From assembly GCF_029207565.1 (NCBI RefSeq), contig NZ_JANCMW010000002.1:62001-126000 (forward strand): a stretch of 64,000 nt of DNA, read 5' to 3'. A model generated the notes under the pieces. The model saw only the letters and a list, made by a program, of their open reading frames with translations, was not told the origin of the DNA and did not search any database. The position numbers and the translations under genes were made by a program. The stretch's first letter is position 1. The number at the start of each line of letters is the position of its first letter. Source of the DNA: Marinobacter iranensis (GTDB lineage: Bacteria; Pseudomonadota; Gammaproteobacteria; Pseudomonadales; Oleiphilaceae). Positions 53,945-63,494 of this stretch are shown one piece after another.

Positions 53945-54811
53945 ATGTCAAAACGTCATCCGATTATCGCGGTTACCGGCTCGTCCGGCGCCGGAACCAC
54001 CACCACGGGCGAAATCTTCAGTCGCCTGTTTGCCAGCGAGGGTCTCCGTGCCGCGATGGTCAGCGGCGACAGCTTCCATCGTTATAATCGCGAGCAGATG
54101 GCCCGCCTTGCCGCCAAGGGCCAGTTTGGTGAACGCAACCACTTTGCGCTGGCAGCGAACCACATCGACAAGCTGGAAGCGCTGTTCTACGACTACGGGC
54201 ACACCGGCAACGGGCAATTCCGCGAGTACGTTCACGACGAAGACAGGAAACTGATCGAGGCGGGCCACAAGCCCGGTACCTTCACACCCTGGGGGCCATT
54301 GGCACCGGAAACCGAGCTGCTCTTCTACGAGGGGCTTCATGGCGGGGTGGTCAGCGATGCCTACAACATTGCCCAGTACGTGGACTTGCTGGTGGGTGTG
54401 GTGCCGATCGTCAACCTGGAGTGGATCCAGAAAATCCATCGGGACACCAACAAGCGTGGGTATTCCCAGGACGCCGTGGTCCAGACCATCGTTAACCGCA
54501 TGGACGACTACGTGCACGACATCGTCCCGCAGTTTGCCCACACTCACGTCAACTTCCAGCGCATTCCCCTGGTGGACACCTCCAATCCCTTTGTTGTCCG
54601 CGATGTACCAACGGAAGACGAAAGCCTGATCGTGATCCGGTTTCGGGATCCGTCGGAGGTGGACTTCCCTTACCTGCTGCAGATGATCGGTGGCAGCAGC
54701 CTGTCCCGGTATGACACCCTGGTCATTCCGGGGACCAAGCTGGCGTTGGCCATGGACCTGATCATGCGCCCACTGGTGCAGGAGCTGATGGCCCACAAGC
54801 CTTTTGCCTGA
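53945..54811 (+). CDS. prkB: Phosphoribulokinase/uridine kinase-family protein
   Basis: This 288-aa P-loop kinase-like protein carries Walker A GSSGAGTTTT (residues 12-21), with Thr where Lys is typical, plus GDSFHRYNREQM. FYEGLHGGVV is the region holding the catalytic Asp/Glu in the family. It resembles the E. coli PrkB protein encoded near crp. True phosphoribulokinase activity is doubtful because no RuBisCO genes are present. It ends 19 nt from the convergent pirin gene. Its neighbourhood with an OsmC gene and vfr repeats the E. coli prkB-yhfA-crp order, although pirin and speD are inserted here. Confidence 0.86.
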   Translation: MSKRHPIIAVTGSSGAGTTTTGEIFSRLFASEGLRAAMVSGDSFHRYNREQMARLAAKGQFGERNHFALAANHIDKLEALFYDYGHTGNGQFREYVHDEDRKLIEAGHKPGTFTPWGPLAPETELLFYEGLHGGVVSDAYNIAQYVDLLVGVVPIVNLEWIQKIHRDTNKRGYSQDAVVQTIVNRMDDYVHDIVPQFAHTHVNFQRIPLVDTSNPFVVRDVPTEDESLIVIRFRDPSEVDFPYLLQMIGGSSLSRYDTLVIPGTKLALAMDLIMRPLVQELMAHKPFA

Positions 54812-54830
54812 TGTGGGGTCAGGGGCTGCA

Positions 54831-55688
54831 TCAGGCCGTCAGGCGGCCATCGCGATAGTCCCGGAGGGTCTGCTCGATCTCCTCACGGCTGTTCATCACG
54901 AATGGGCCGTACTGCACCACCGGTTCACCGATTGGCTTACCGGCAATCAACAGCAGGCGGGCGCCGCTTTCACCTGCGCCGACCCGGACACTGTCACCGG
55001 TTGAAAGGATGCTGGCTGCCGAGAGCTTGAGGGCCTCGGAGCCCTGGTCCGACACCAGCGCAGCGTCGCCTTCATAAAGGTAAAGCATGCCGTCCAGTTC
55101 CGGGTGGACCGGCATCAGGGCTTCCTTTCCCGGCGCCAGGTGAATGTCGGCGTACAGGGGCAGGGTGCTGCCTCCGGTAACTGCACCATGATGTTCCTGT
55201 CCGTCAACCGTTACCGTGCCAGCAATCAACTTCACCAGCCCGCCGTCCACGGTGATGGCCGGTATTTCCTCGGGCTGGATATCACGGTAACCGGCGGGTT
55301 TCATTTTCTCCGCGGCGGGCAGGTTGAGCCAGAGCTGGAAGCCGCGCATCTGCCCGGATTCCTGCTGGGGCATTTCCGAGTGGACAATGCCGCGCCCGGC
55401 GGTCATCCACTGCACACCGCCGTTTTTCAGGTTGCCGCGATTGCCCATATGGTCTTCGTGAAGCATATGGCCTTCGATCATGTAAGTGACCGTCTCGAAC
55501 CCGCGGTGGGGATGGGAGGGAAAGCCGGCAATATAATCCTGTGGCTGGTCGGAGCCGAATTCATCCAGCATCAGGAACGGGTCAAGGCGGATGTTCTGAT
55601 GTTGCCCCAGGGAGCGTTTGATGCGTACACCGGCGCCATCGGATGTCTCCAGGGCGGGGATGGTCTGTTTTACGGATCGCAGGGACAT
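54831..55688 (-). CDS. Pirin-family bicupin protein
   Basis: This 285-aa cytosolic protein has two cupin folds. The N-terminal cupin has the pirin signature LMLDEFGSD, FPSHPHRGFETVTYMIEG and NGGVQWMTAGRGIVHSEMP, which holds the metal-binding His residues and Glu. The C-terminal cupin is shorter. Some pirins oxidise quercetin; others modulate enzymes or regulators. The role here is unknown. It ends facing prkB and has a possible terminator region between its start and speD. Confidence 0.85.
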   Translation of the reverse strand: MSLRSVKQTIPALETSDGAGVRIKRSLGQHQNIRLDPFLMLDEFGSDQPQDYIAGFPSHPHRGFETVTYMIEGHMLHEDHMGNRGNLKNGGVQWMTAGRGIVHSEMPQQESGQMRGFQLWLNLPAAEKMKPAGYRDIQPEEIPAITVDGGLVKLIAGTVTVDGQEHHGAVTGGSTLPLYADIHLAPGKEALMPVHPELDGMLYLYEGDAALVSDQGSEALKLSAASILSTGDSVRVGAGESGARLLLIAGKPIGEPVVQYGPFVMNSREEIEQTLRDYRDGRLTA

Positions 55689-55774
55689 GGCTTATTCCTC
55701 CTCAAAGGGTATACCGTCTATTAGACGCCCTCTGGGACCTGGAAATAAACCGGAGAATTCTGGAAGGTGACATC

Positions 55775-55816
55775 AAAAAAACTGAAGGTCCGGCGACGAC
55801 TCGGCATCACCGGACC
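55775..55816 (-). terminator. Terminator of speD
   Basis: On the minus strand GGTCCGG and CCGGACC form a 7-bp stem, followed by TTCAG and seven Ts. It lies just after the speD stop. Confidence 0.6.
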
Positions 55817-55825
55817 CGGGGCGGG

Positions 55826-56617
55826 CTATTCCAGATTGCGGGAGTAGAACATTTCCAGCATTTCCCGCTTAAGCCGTTCTTCGATGGAGCGGGCTTCTTC
55901 CGGGTCCAGATCACTGGCATTGACCCCGAACACATAGTTATCCAGGTTGAAGTTCTTGAGCATCATCTTGGTGTGAAACAGGTTTTCCTGGTACACGTTG
56001 ACGTCAATCATCTGGTAGGCGTTCTGGGTGTCTTCGGTCAGATAGTTCTGGATCGAGTTGATGTCGTGGTCGATGTAGTGCTTGGTGCCGTCCACATCAC
56101 GGGTAAAGCCGCGTACACGATAGTCCACGGTAACCACATCGGAATCGAAACTGTGGATCAGGTAGTTCAGGACCTTCAACGGCGAGATCAGGCCGCAGGT
56201 AGACACGTCGATATCCGCCCGGAAGGTGCTGATGCCCTCGTAAGGGTGGCTTTCCGGATAGGTGTGAACGGTTACGTGGCTCTTGTCCAGATGAGCCACG
56301 ATGGCATCCGGCAGTGGGCCCGGTGATTCTTCGTTGTCAGGCTCGCCATTGCTGAGTTCGTGCTCGGCAATCAGCATGGTGACGGAAGCGCCATGGGGCT
56401 CGTAGTCCTGGCGTGCAATATTGAGCACGTTGGCGCCGATGATCTTGACCACGTCGGTGAGGATCTGGGTCAGGCGCTCGGCGTTGTACATCTCGTCGAT
56501 GTAGTCAATGTAGGCTTCACGTTGCTCTTCGGTCTGCGCATAACAGATGTCGTAGATGTTGAAGCTCAGTGATTTGGTCAGGTTATTGAAACCATGCAAC
56601 TGTAGTTTGGTTTCCAT
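55826..56617 (-). CDS. speD: S-adenosylmethionine decarboxylase proenzyme
   Basis: This 263-aa proenzyme makes decarboxylated AdoMet for spermidine. It closely resembles E. coli Spe[41 protein letters not shown], then the cleavage site [19 protein letters not shown], where the Ser becomes the pyruvoyl group. [11 protein letters not shown] and [22 protein letters not shown] segments follow. The ATG at 56617 is chosen because [10 protein letters not shown] matches the family start; the preceding GTG is five codons away. It is downstream of an OsmC gene on the same strand. Confidence 0.96.
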   Translation of the reverse strand: METKLQLHGFNNLTKSLSFNIYDICYAQTEEQREAYIDYIDEMYNAERLTQILTDVVKIIGANVLNIARQDYEPHGASVTMLIAEHELSNGEPDNEESPGPLPDAIVAHLDKSHVTVHTYPESHPYEGISTFRADIDVSTCGLISPLKVLNYLIHSFDSDVVTVDYRVRGFTRDVDGTKHYIDHDINSIQNYLTEDTQNAYQMIDVNVYQENLFHTKMMLKNFNLDNYVFGVNASDLDPEEARSIEERLKREMLEMFYSRNLE

Positions 56618-56819
56618 GTTCAGCCCCCCCACGTGTATGGAGATGAATGTCAGTGGTCATGTCTTCTGATGCATGCCACCAAGGCCGCCACCGATAACTG
56701 ACCGGGTTGTTTACCTTTTGCGCAGACCGGCGGAGAAGGGTGCGTATTATGCACACCGACCCTCAATTTGGGTAGAGTTCACCGCAATATTGTAGCATCC
56801 GTAATTTCCCCGCCCAGGT

Positions 56820-57242
56820 TCAGGCCGTGTCGCGGATTTCATGGCTGTGGGTGATCGCCACGCCCGCCTTTTCCAGCATGATGGACGCCGAGCAGTATTT
56901 CTCCGCCGAGAGGCTCACAGCTCGCTTCACCAGGTTTTCCTTCAGGCTCCTGCCGGTCACCACAAAATGCAGGTGGATGCGGGTGAATACCGCCGGCACC
57001 GCATCAGCCCGCTCCGCTTCCAGCTCGGCATGGCAGGCGGTAACGTCCTGGCGACTTTTCTGCAGGATGCTCATGACATCAAAGGAGGAGCAGCCGCCCA
57101 GCCCCATCAACATCATTTCCATGGGGCGCGGCCCCAGGTCTTTACCGCCGTGGTCGGGCGGCCCGTCCATCTGTATGGCGTGGCCGCTGCCACTGGTTGC
57201 CCTGAAGCTGGCGTCGCCGGTCCAGTCAATGGTTGCTTTCAT
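56820..57242 (-). CDS. yhfA: OsmC-family protein (YhfA-like)
   Basis: This 140-aa protein of the OsmC/Ohr fold has the paired cysteines of the family as GGCSSFDVMSIL (first Cys) and SLSAEKYCSASIML (second Cys). These form a peroxide- or thiol-reactive pair in peroxiredoxin-like members. The start IDWTGDASFRATSGSGHAI resembles the YhfA branch. It is divergent from vfr, just as E. coli yhfA is divergent from crp. A peroxidase role is likely but not certain. Confidence 0.87.
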   Translation of the reverse strand: MKATIDWTGDASFRATSGSGHAIQMDGPPDHGGKDLGPRPMEMMLMGLGGCSSFDVMSILQKSRQDVTACHAELEAERADAVPAVFTRIHLHFVVTGRSLKENLVKRAVSLSAEKYCSASIMLEKAGVAITHSHEIRDTA

Positions 57243-57360
57243 CTACTCTCGTACTCCGGATGGGATATAACGTAAACCTGGCAGCGATGCTAGCATATCC
57301 GGGATTGCCCGGCAGCCTGGTGAAAAGCAGGTATTCTGATCTGGTCTATACTGTTTCAGG

Positions 57361-57389
57361 TTGCCGAAACGAGGGCTTCTTGTTATAAG
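57361..57389 (+). promoter_or_regulatory. Promoter of vfr
   Basis: A TTGCCG -35 (57361-57366) and a TATAAG -10 (57384-57389) are separated by exactly 17 bp, about 90 bp before the vfr start. Confidence 0.5.
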
Positions 57390-57478
57390 TTGCGCTCATA
57401 ATGAATAAACCCGCAGGGAAAGCAGGGTCAATAAAAACATCGGGATCCCGCCAGTACTAAGGAGGCATGACTCGCACT

Positions 57479-58120
57479 ATGGCCACTATCGTCAAGCCGG
57501 TTGAGCAGAAGACCAAGCATCTGGACTATTTTTTATCACAATGCCATCGCCGGCGTTACCCCGCCAAAAGCACCATTATCTATGCCGGGGATAAAAGCGA
57601 TTCCCTGTTTTACATCGTCAAGGGCTCCGTTACCGTCATTATTGAGGACGACGACGGCCGCGAGATGATCATGGCCTACCTGAATGCCGGGGATTTCTTC
57701 GGTGAGATGGGGCTATTCGACAACATGGACTCACGCAGCGCCTGGGTGAAAGCCAAGACCGAGTGCGAAGTTGCTGAAATCAGCTATACAAAATTCCGCG
57801 AAATCGCCCAGCAGGACCCCAGGGTGTTGTATTTTATCGGTGAGCAGATGGCCTCTCGCCTGCGCCAGACCACCCGCAAGGTGGGCGACCTGGCATTCCT
57901 GGATGTGACGGGCCGTGTTGCCCGTACCCTGTTGGATCTCTGCAAGGAACCGGACGCCATGACCCACCCGGATGGCATGCAGATCAAGATTACCCGTCAG
58001 GAGATCGGCCGCATCGTGGGCTGCTCCCGTGAAATGGTCGGCCGGGTGCTGAAGACCCTGGAAGATCAGGGCCTGGTACGGGTCAAGGGCAAGACCATGG
58101 TGGTATACGGTACCCGCTAG
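57479..58120 (+). CDS. vfr: cAMP-dependent transcription factor Vfr/CRP
   Basis: This 213-aa regulator has an N-terminal cyclic-nucleotide domain (about 20-130) and a C-terminal winged helix. It resembles P. aeruginosa Vfr: [49 protein letters not shown] (cAMP-binding loop), [18 protein letters not shown], and the recognition helix [30 protein letters not shown]. The strong AAGGAGG site lies 1 nt before an ATG at 57467 and 13 nt before the ATG at 57479. The latter gives the normal family length, so it is preferred with caution. It is a global regulator. Confidence 0.94.
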   Translation: MATIVKPVEQKTKHLDYFLSQCHRRRYPAKSTIIYAGDKSDSLFYIVKGSVTVIIEDDDGREMIMAYLNAGDFFGEMGLFDNMDSRSAWVKAKTECEVAEISYTKFREIAQQDPRVLYFIGEQMASRLRQTTRKVGDLAFLDVTGRVARTLLDLCKEPDAMTHPDGMQIKITRQEIGRIVGCSREMVGRVLKTLEDQGLVRVKGKTMVVYGTR

Positions 58121-58123
58121 CTG

Positions 58124-59008
58124 TCAGGTTGCCCGCGGGTTGCGGGCAAACTCATCGATCCACCTCGCAACTTGCTGCGGATGCGTCAACACAACCCAGT
58201 GTGGCGCATTAATTTCCTTTCTTACCAGTGTACCTGTCCACTGTTCCAGGTTTTCCGAGAGCTGTTTTCCCACATAGTTGTCCTGTCCCGGTACGATGAG
58301 TTGCACCGGGCATTGGGCGTGCCTTGGTTGCGGGCTGAGGAGCCGGGGCAGGAAATTGGCCCGGTAGAGTTTGGTGCCGTGGCAACCGTCTTTTTTCTGG
58401 TACCGGTTATGGGACACTTCAACAACCTGCTCCCGGCGTGCCAGGTAGGTGGGCCAGAGTCTGTCCAGCCCGACCCGCCAAAGGGTTTCCGGCAACAGTG
58501 GCAACTGGAACAGGAAGACATACCAGGAACTGGCCAGTTGCTGGAAAACCTTCTGCCTGCCCGCTTTCCCACTGGACGACAGGTTGCTGCGGATCCAGGT
58601 GGCAACGTGATCCAGGCAGGGCCCGGAAATGGTGGTGTAGGACAACACCCTGGACGACAGGGGTGTGGCCGTGACCGATTCCCAGCTTTGAATGGAACCC
58701 CAGTCGTGGGCCGCCAGGTGAAATGACTGGCCGGGAATAATGGCATCCACCACGCAGGCCAGGTCGGACGCCAGGTACCGGATCCGGTAATCCCGTGTGC
58801 GTGGTGGCGACGAGGACCGCCCGGCACCCCGCACATCGTAGCGTATGACAAAGTAGCGGCTGACCAGGTGCCGGGTCACGGCATCCCACACCGAATGGTT
58901 GTCGGGGTAGCCATGCACAAGCACCAGTGCCGGCCTGGCCGGGTCGCCCTCTGTCACCACGTACAGGTCCACCCCGTTATTGCTGACCCACTGCTGGGTT
59001 TCTGGCAT
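58124..59008 (-). CDS. Alpha/beta hydrolase, epoxide-hydrolase-like
   Basis: This 294-aa alpha/beta-fold hydrolase shows HGYPDN (oxyanion region), RYDVRGAGRS, and AAHDWGSIQSWE with the nucleophile as Asp in HDWG, the epoxide-hydrolase/haloalkane-dehalogenase form. A late His (APHWVVLTHP) is the probable catalytic base. The ATG at 59008 has AAGGAGAA upstream; a longer in-frame start is unlikely. It has no signal peptide. It is convergent with vfr. Its hydrolase part resembles the N-terminal half of EphD-type fusion proteins, but the dehydrogenase half is absent. Confidence 0.82.
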   Translation of the reverse strand: MPETQQWVSNNGVDLYVVTEGDPARPALVLVHGYPDNHSVWDAVTRHLVSRYFVIRYDVRGAGRSSSPPRTRDYRIRYLASDLACVVDAIIPGQSFHLAAHDWGSIQSWESVTATPLSSRVLSYTTISGPCLDHVATWIRSNLSSSGKAGRQKVFQQLASSWYVFLFQLPLLPETLWRVGLDRLWPTYLARREQVVEVSHNRYQKKDGCHGTKLYRANFLPRLLSPQPRHAQCPVQLIVPGQDNYVGKQLSENLEQWTGTLVRKEINAPHWVVLTHPQQVARWIDEFARNPRAT

Positions 59009-59091
59009 GCCGGTTCTCCTTCTTGGTCCGGGCTCCAGAGTAACGTCAGAGTAGTGGGTGTGGCCCGTGCCGGACGGGCCAGATGATTGGC

Positions 59092-60171
59092 CTATTCGAC
59101 GATGGCCACACTCTTGATCTGCAGGCACACGGCCATGCCCGGGGCAAGGCCAAGCTGGTGCACCGCGCGGCTGGTAATGCGGGAGAGGAAGGCGGTCTGG
59201 CCTGCATGCAGGCGAACCGTGGTCATGCCTGGGCGCTGCTCTGCCGCCATGTCTGTCACACGTGCCGGCAGCAGGTTCTGGAAACTCTGGTCATGGTTGG
59301 CCGCCAGCGCAATGCTCACATCCCGGGCCAGGATCTGCAGCCTGACGGCGGTGCCGGTTTCGGGCTGGCGGTCATCACGGAACCACAGGCTGCCGCCTTC
59401 GAACTCCGCCCGGCAGAGGTGCCACTGGTCATCCCGTTCGCGGATAATCGCCGGAACAATCACCGCCGCATCGTGTTCCAGGGCGAAGGGCTGGTCGGGG
59501 CGGGCCAGTGTCTCCTGGAGGCCGCCCTGGGCGAGCACCCGGCCCCGGTCCATCATGACGATGTAGTCCGCAAGTCGGGCTACCTCGGCGGCGGAATGGG
59601 ACACGTAGACAATGGGGATGTCCAGAGTATCCCGCAGGGTTTCGAGGTATGGCAGAATTTCCCGTTTGCTGGCCTGGTCCAGCGCTGACAGGGGTTCGTC
59701 CATCAGCAGCAGCCTGGGGCTGGTCAGCAGGGCCCGGCCAATGGCCACGCGCTGGCGTTCACCTCCCGAGAGCCGTTCCGGCGTGCGGCCCAGCAGATGG
59801 GCGAGCCCGAGCCAGTCAATAACCTGTTGTGGGTGAATCCGGCGCTGTTGCACTGGTGTGCGGCGGTAGCCGAACTTCAGGTTGCCGTTCACCGACAGGT
59901 GGGGAAACAGGCTGGTTTCCTGGAACACATAGGCCAGGGGCCGTTTATGCACTGGCAGGCTGGCGGTGTCGTCCTGCCAGACATCGCCGTTGACCGACAG
60001 CCGTCCGGCGCAGGGCTGCAGGCCGGCAATGCAGCGCAGCAGTGTGGTTTTCCCGCAACCGGAGTGGCCGAACAGTGCCGTGACACCAGTCCCTGGCAGT
60101 CGCAGGTCCACCTCCAGGCGGAAATCGTCGAAACCGGTGTTAAAGCGGGCAAGAATTCCGGTATCGGTCAT
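59092..60171 (-). CDS. modC: Molybdate ABC transporter ATP-binding protein
   Basis: This 359-aa ATPase has Walker [10 protein letters not shown] (about 35-43), signature [16 protein letters not shown], and Walker [18 protein letters not shown]-terminal TOBE/Mop domain for molybdate sensing includes [16 protein letters not shown] and [12 protein letters not shown]. It couples ATP hydrolysis to molybdate uptake with ModB and ModA. Its ATG overlaps the modB stop (ATGA, 4 nt), so it is the last gene of the operon. Confidence 0.93.
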   Translation of the reverse strand: MTDTGILARFNTGFDDFRLEVDLRLPGTGVTALFGHSGCGKTTLLRCIAGLQPCAGRLSVNGDVWQDDTASLPVHKRPLAYVFQETSLFPHLSVNGNLKFGYRRTPVQQRRIHPQQVIDWLGLAHLLGRTPERLSGGERQRVAIGRALLTSPRLLLMDEPLSALDQASKREILPYLETLRDTLDIPIVYVSHSAAEVARLADYIVMMDRGRVLAQGGLQETLARPDQPFALEHDAAVIVPAIIRERDDQWHLCRAEFEGGSLWFRDDRQPETGTAVRLQILARDVSIALAANHDQSFQNLLPARVTDMAAEQRPGMTTVRLHAGQTAFLSRITSRAVHQLGLAPGMAVCLQIKSVAIVE

Positions 60172-60848
60172 GGCTTCAGGTTCCCGCTGTTCAGCCGACC
60201 GTTGATCAGGTAGAGCGCCAGCAACACCAGGAATGAGAACACCAGCATGCCTCCGGCCAGCAGGTGGGCCTTGCCGTACTCCAGGGTCTCCACATGATCG
60301 TAAATGGCCACCGACAGTAACCGGGTCTCGCCGGGAATATTGCCACCGATCATCAACACTACGCCGAACTCACCCAGGGTATGGGCGAAGGTCAGTACCG
60401 CCGCGGTCAGGAAGCCGGGGCGTGCCAGGGGGATCACCACCGAGAAGAACCGGTCCAGGGGAGAGGCGCGCAGGGTGGCAGCGACTTCCAGCATCCGTTC
60501 GTTGACGGTGGAGAACACATTCTGCAGGGGCTGCACCGTAAAGGGCAGTGAATAGATCACCGACGCCACCACCAGCCCGGCAAAGGTGAAGGGCAGGGTG
60601 CCCAGCCCGAGGGTTTCCGTCAGCGTGCCCACGATGCCTTCCGGGCCCATCAGTAGCAGCAGGTAGAACCCCAGAACCGTGGGGGGCAGCACCAGGGGCA
60701 ATGCCACGATAGCCGCTACCGGTTGCCTGAGCCAGTGGCTGCTGCGGGCAAGCCACCACGCAATGGGGGTGCCGATAACCAGCAGCAGGGCTGTGGTGAT
60801 ACCGGCGAGCTTGAGGGTCAGCCAGACGGTTTGCCATTCCGGGCTCAT
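60168..60848 (-). CDS. modB: Molybdate ABC transporter permease
   Basis: This 226-aa inner-membrane permease has about five to six helices and the ABC permease EAA-like loop: [26 protein letters not shown]. Its [20 protein letters not shown] is typical of ModB. Its stop overlaps the modC start. It follows modA by 41 nt. Confidence 0.93.
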   Translation of the reverse strand: MSPEWQTVWLTLKLAGITTALLLVIGTPIAWWLARSSHWLRQPVAAIVALPLVLPPTVLGFYLLLLMGPEGIVGTLTETLGLGTLPFTFAGLVVASVIYSLPFTVQPLQNVFSTVNERMLEVAATLRASPLDRFFSVVIPLARPGFLTAAVLTFAHTLGEFGVVLMIGGNIPGETRLLSVAIYDHVETLEYGKAHLLAGGMLVFSFLVLLALYLINGRLNSGNLKP

Positions 60849-60889
60849 TGATACTCCATGGTGTGTGGCCGGGGCGGCGGATCAGCCGG

Positions 60890-61651
60890 TTATTCAGGCG
60901 CATCCCCGATATCGTAGCCGTATTGGCGAATGATGTCCTGTGCTTCGCGGCTGCGGAGGAAATCCAGCCAGGCCCTGGCGGCTTCGTTGTTCCTGCCCCG
61001 TTCCAGCAGGACGGCCTGCTGTGCGATCGGTTCGTGATGGCTAGCCGGCACTTCCCAGAAAGCGCCACCGTCATGGTCATCACGGGTCTGGGCCAGTGCC
61101 ACAAAACCTGCGCTGGCATTACCGGTGGCTACAAACTGAAAAGCCTGGGATATGGATTCGCCTCTCACCAGCCGGTTTTCCAGATTTGCCCAGAGCCCAA
61201 GGCGCTCCAGTGTTTGTCGGGCCGCCAGGCCATAGGGGGCGGTTCTGGGATTGGCAATGGCCAGGTGCCTGAATTCTCCGGAACGCAGGTAATCTTCCGG
61301 ATCGTTGAACGCTGCCGGGTCCGGGCTCCAGAGCACGAGTTTTCCCACGGCATAGGTGAAGCGGGAGCCAGGCACCGCTAAGCCATCCTGTTCCACCCGT
61401 TGAGGTCGCGCTTGGTCGGCTGCGAGAAAGGCATCGAACGGCGCGCCGTGACGGATCTGGGCGTAAAGCTTGCCGGTGGAGCCGTAACTGATTCGGGTGC
61501 TGTGGCCTGTCGTGTCTTCAAACTGTGCGGCAAGGCGCTCGGCCGTATCATGGAAATTGGCGGCAATGGCCAGCCTGACCTCTCCTGCCGTCGCCAATCC
61601 GGCGTTCATGAACAGAGTCATGGTTAACGATAGGCGGATGATGACCTTCAT
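60890..61651 (-). CDS. modA: Molybdate-binding periplasmic protein
   Basis: This 253-aa periplasmic binding protein has a signal peptide (residues about 1-23, ending LATAGE). The oxyanion-binding residues of the family are seen in AIAANFHDTAERLAAQFE, YGSTGKLYAQI and AFLAADQARPQ, followed by YAVGKLVLWSP and GNASAGFVALAQ. It captures molybdate or tungstate for ModBC. It starts only 9 nt after the SDR gene stop, indicating coupling to that gene. Confidence 0.9.
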   Translation of the reverse strand: MKVIIRLSLTMTLFMNAGLATAGEVRLAIAANFHDTAERLAAQFEDTTGHSTRISYGSTGKLYAQIRHGAPFDAFLAADQARPQRVEQDGLAVPGSRFTYAVGKLVLWSPDPAAFNDPEDYLRSGEFRHLAIANPRTAPYGLAARQTLERLGLWANLENRLVRGESISQAFQFVATGNASAGFVALAQTRDDHDGGAFWEVPASHHEPIAQQAVLLERGRNNEAARAWLDFLRSREAQDIIRQYGYDIGDAPE

Positions 61652-61660
61652 CGACGGTAG

Positions 61661-62458
61661 TCAGTCCTGTTTGCGAGCCAGTTTAAACATCATCTCGGGC
61701 GCAACGCGCTTGACCCACAGGGCGGCCATTTCCTTGCCCTTGCCGACAGGAATCTCCCGTTTGCCCTTCGCCAGTGCGGCAACAATCATGTCGGCACATT
61801 CGGTCACGTCCATGCCGCCGATGATGTTGTCATCCTCTTTGCCGAAGGCCGAGCCGTCTGCGGCCAGCGCATTGCGGGCAATGTCCGTGCGAATGAATCC
61901 GGGCACGATGGTGGATACCTGGATGCCCTCATCCTCCACTTCCGCCCGCAACGCGTCGAAGAACCCCATCACCGCATGCTTGGCGGCGCAGTAGCCAGTA
62001 CGCAGTGGCACGCCAACCTTGCCGGCAACACTGGCGGTCACGGCAAGGTGGCCGGACTGGCGTTCCAGCATATGGGGGAGGACCGCCTTGGTCAGTGCGA
62101 TCTGTCCCATCACATCCACATCCAGCAACTTCTGGTAGACGGAAAGATCGGTGTCCTTGCACAGTGAACGCTGAGAGAGACCGGCATTGTTGATCAAAAG
62201 GTCGATCTGGCCAAACTGCGTGATGACGTTATCGGCAGCCAGCGGAAGTGAGGGCAGGTCGGTGACATCCAGGGGCAATACCAGCATGTTCTCCGGGGCT
62301 GCACCGGCGTCAATACAGCGCTGGCTGACCCGCTCCAGTTCTGCCTGGCGGCGGGCCGAAAGCACAACTTTTGCATTTTTGCGGGCAAACCTTACGGCCA
62401 GTGCCTCGCCGATGCCCGATGAGGCACCGGTTATCCAGACCACTCTGTTGGTAAACAT
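61661..62458 (-). CDS. Short-chain dehydrogenase/reductase
   Basis: This 265-aa NAD(P)-dependent oxidoreductase has the Rossmann TGASSGIGEAL motif (residues 10-20), NNAG (about 90), the catalytic Ser in TASVAGKVG, and the YxxxK pair in GYCAAKHAVMGFF. It belongs to the classical SDR type. The substrate cannot be read. GGAG lies upstream of the ATG. It is the first gene of a same-strand set leading into modABC (9-nt gap), so it is likely to be co-expressed with molybdate uptake, although a functional tie is not obvious. Confidence 0.88.
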   Translation of the reverse strand: MFTNRVVWITGASSGIGEALAVRFARKNAKVVLSARRQAELERVSQRCIDAGAAPENMLVLPLDVTDLPSLPLAADNVITQFGQIDLLINNAGLSQRSLCKDTDLSVYQKLLDVDVMGQIALTKAVLPHMLERQSGHLAVTASVAGKVGVPLRTGYCAAKHAVMGFFDALRAEVEDEGIQVSTIVPGFIRTDIARNALAADGSAFGKEDDNIIGGMDVTECADMIVAALAKGKREIPVGKGKEMAALWVKRVAPEMMFKLARKQD

Positions 62459-62521
62459 GGGCTCACTCCGGTTGTTGTTGAATGGCAGTGATCTTAGCGC
62501 CCCGGGCTGGTCAGCGTCATG

Positions 62522-63442
62522 TTATTCAGTGACAGAATGCGTCTCCGGTCGCAGGCAGTTAAGGATATGGTGCCAGACTTCGTCAGCGTTGGTTTCGTTC
62601 ACCAGCTCGTGGCGGGCTCCCTCAAATAGCCGTTCGGAGGCGACCTTTACACCGGCAGCCCGCAGGTTGGTCACGTGCCGGCTGAAACCCCGCCCCATCT
62701 CTCCGACCGGGTCACAGCTCCCCGCCAACAGGTGCACCGGAAGGTCCTTTCGCCATACTCTCGGGTTGATGTCCAGCATGCCGCCGATAAAATCGGACCA
62801 GAGGCCGGCCGTGCAGGAAAAGCCGCACAGCGGGTCCTTCAGGTAGCGGTCCACCTGTTGTGGGTCACGGCTCAGCCAGTCGTGGCTGGTGCGGTTGGGG
62901 ACAAAGGCCTTGTTGAAGGTGCCGAAGGTCATGTTATCGATCAGCCGGCTACGATGCCGTTTTCCGCGCAGTGCCTTTATGGACCTTACCAGTACCAGAG
63001 AAGCCCGTAGTTTCGGTTTGTCGACGCGATTGGTGGCGCAGAGGATCAGGTTGTCGATCTGGTCGCCGTATTTCTGGGTGAACGCCTGGGCAATAAACGA
63101 GCCCATGCTGTGCCCGAACAGCGTAAGTGGAAGGTCGGGATACTGTTTCCTGGCATGGACAACCACCTGTTGCAGGTCGTCGACCACCTTCTGCCAGCCC
63201 CGTTTATCGGCATAGTGGCCAAGATCGGCATCAGGGCAGTGCGGCCCATGGCCACGGTGCTGGACGGCAATCACAGCCACCTGATGCTGGTTCAGCCACT
63301 GGGCGAGTGGCTGATAGCGGGCGGCATGTTCGGCCATACCGTGGGCAATCACGAGGACGGCCGTCGGGGTTTGCGGAGCCCAGGACAGTAATGGAATCCG
63401 GTGGTGATCGGGGCTGTTGATGAAGCTTTCCTGCAGGTCCAT
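62522..63442 (-). CDS. Alpha/beta hydrolase (lysophospholipase / monoacylglycerol lipase type)
   Basis: This 306-aa hydrolase of the serine lipase group has the HGMAEHAARY oxyanion segment (about 34-43), nucleophile Ser in GHSMGS, the acid in LAGSCDPVGEMG and a catalytic His in GARHELVNET. It matches monoglyceride lipase or lysophospholipase of the hydrolase_4 type. There is no signal peptide. It is 63 nt upstream of the SDR gene on the same strand and 52 nt after the sterol-desaturase-like gene. Confidence 0.86.
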   Translation of the reverse strand: MDLQESFINSPDHHRIPLLSWAPQTPTAVLVIAHGMAEHAARYQPLAQWLNQHQVAVIAVQHRGHGPHCPDADLGHYADKRGWQKVVDDLQQVVVHARKQYPDLPLTLFGHSMGSFIAQAFTQKYGDQIDNLILCATNRVDKPKLRASLVLVRSIKALRGKRHRSRLIDNMTFGTFNKAFVPNRTSHDWLSRDPQQVDRYLKDPLCGFSCTAGLWSDFIGGMLDINPRVWRKDLPVHLLAGSCDPVGEMGRGFSRHVTNLRAAGVKVASERLFEGARHELVNETNADEVWHHILNCLRPETHSVTE

Positions 63443-63494
63443 GTTGGTTGGGTCCGGGCGTGGTTGTTGTGGTTTACCGGAGTCTAGCGGGAAA

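Noticed and set aside
58131..58151. TTGCCCGC / GCGGGCAA hairpin at the vfr-hydrolase junction
   Set aside because: It lies in the coding end of the hydrolase gene and has no T-run. Real termination there cannot be supported.
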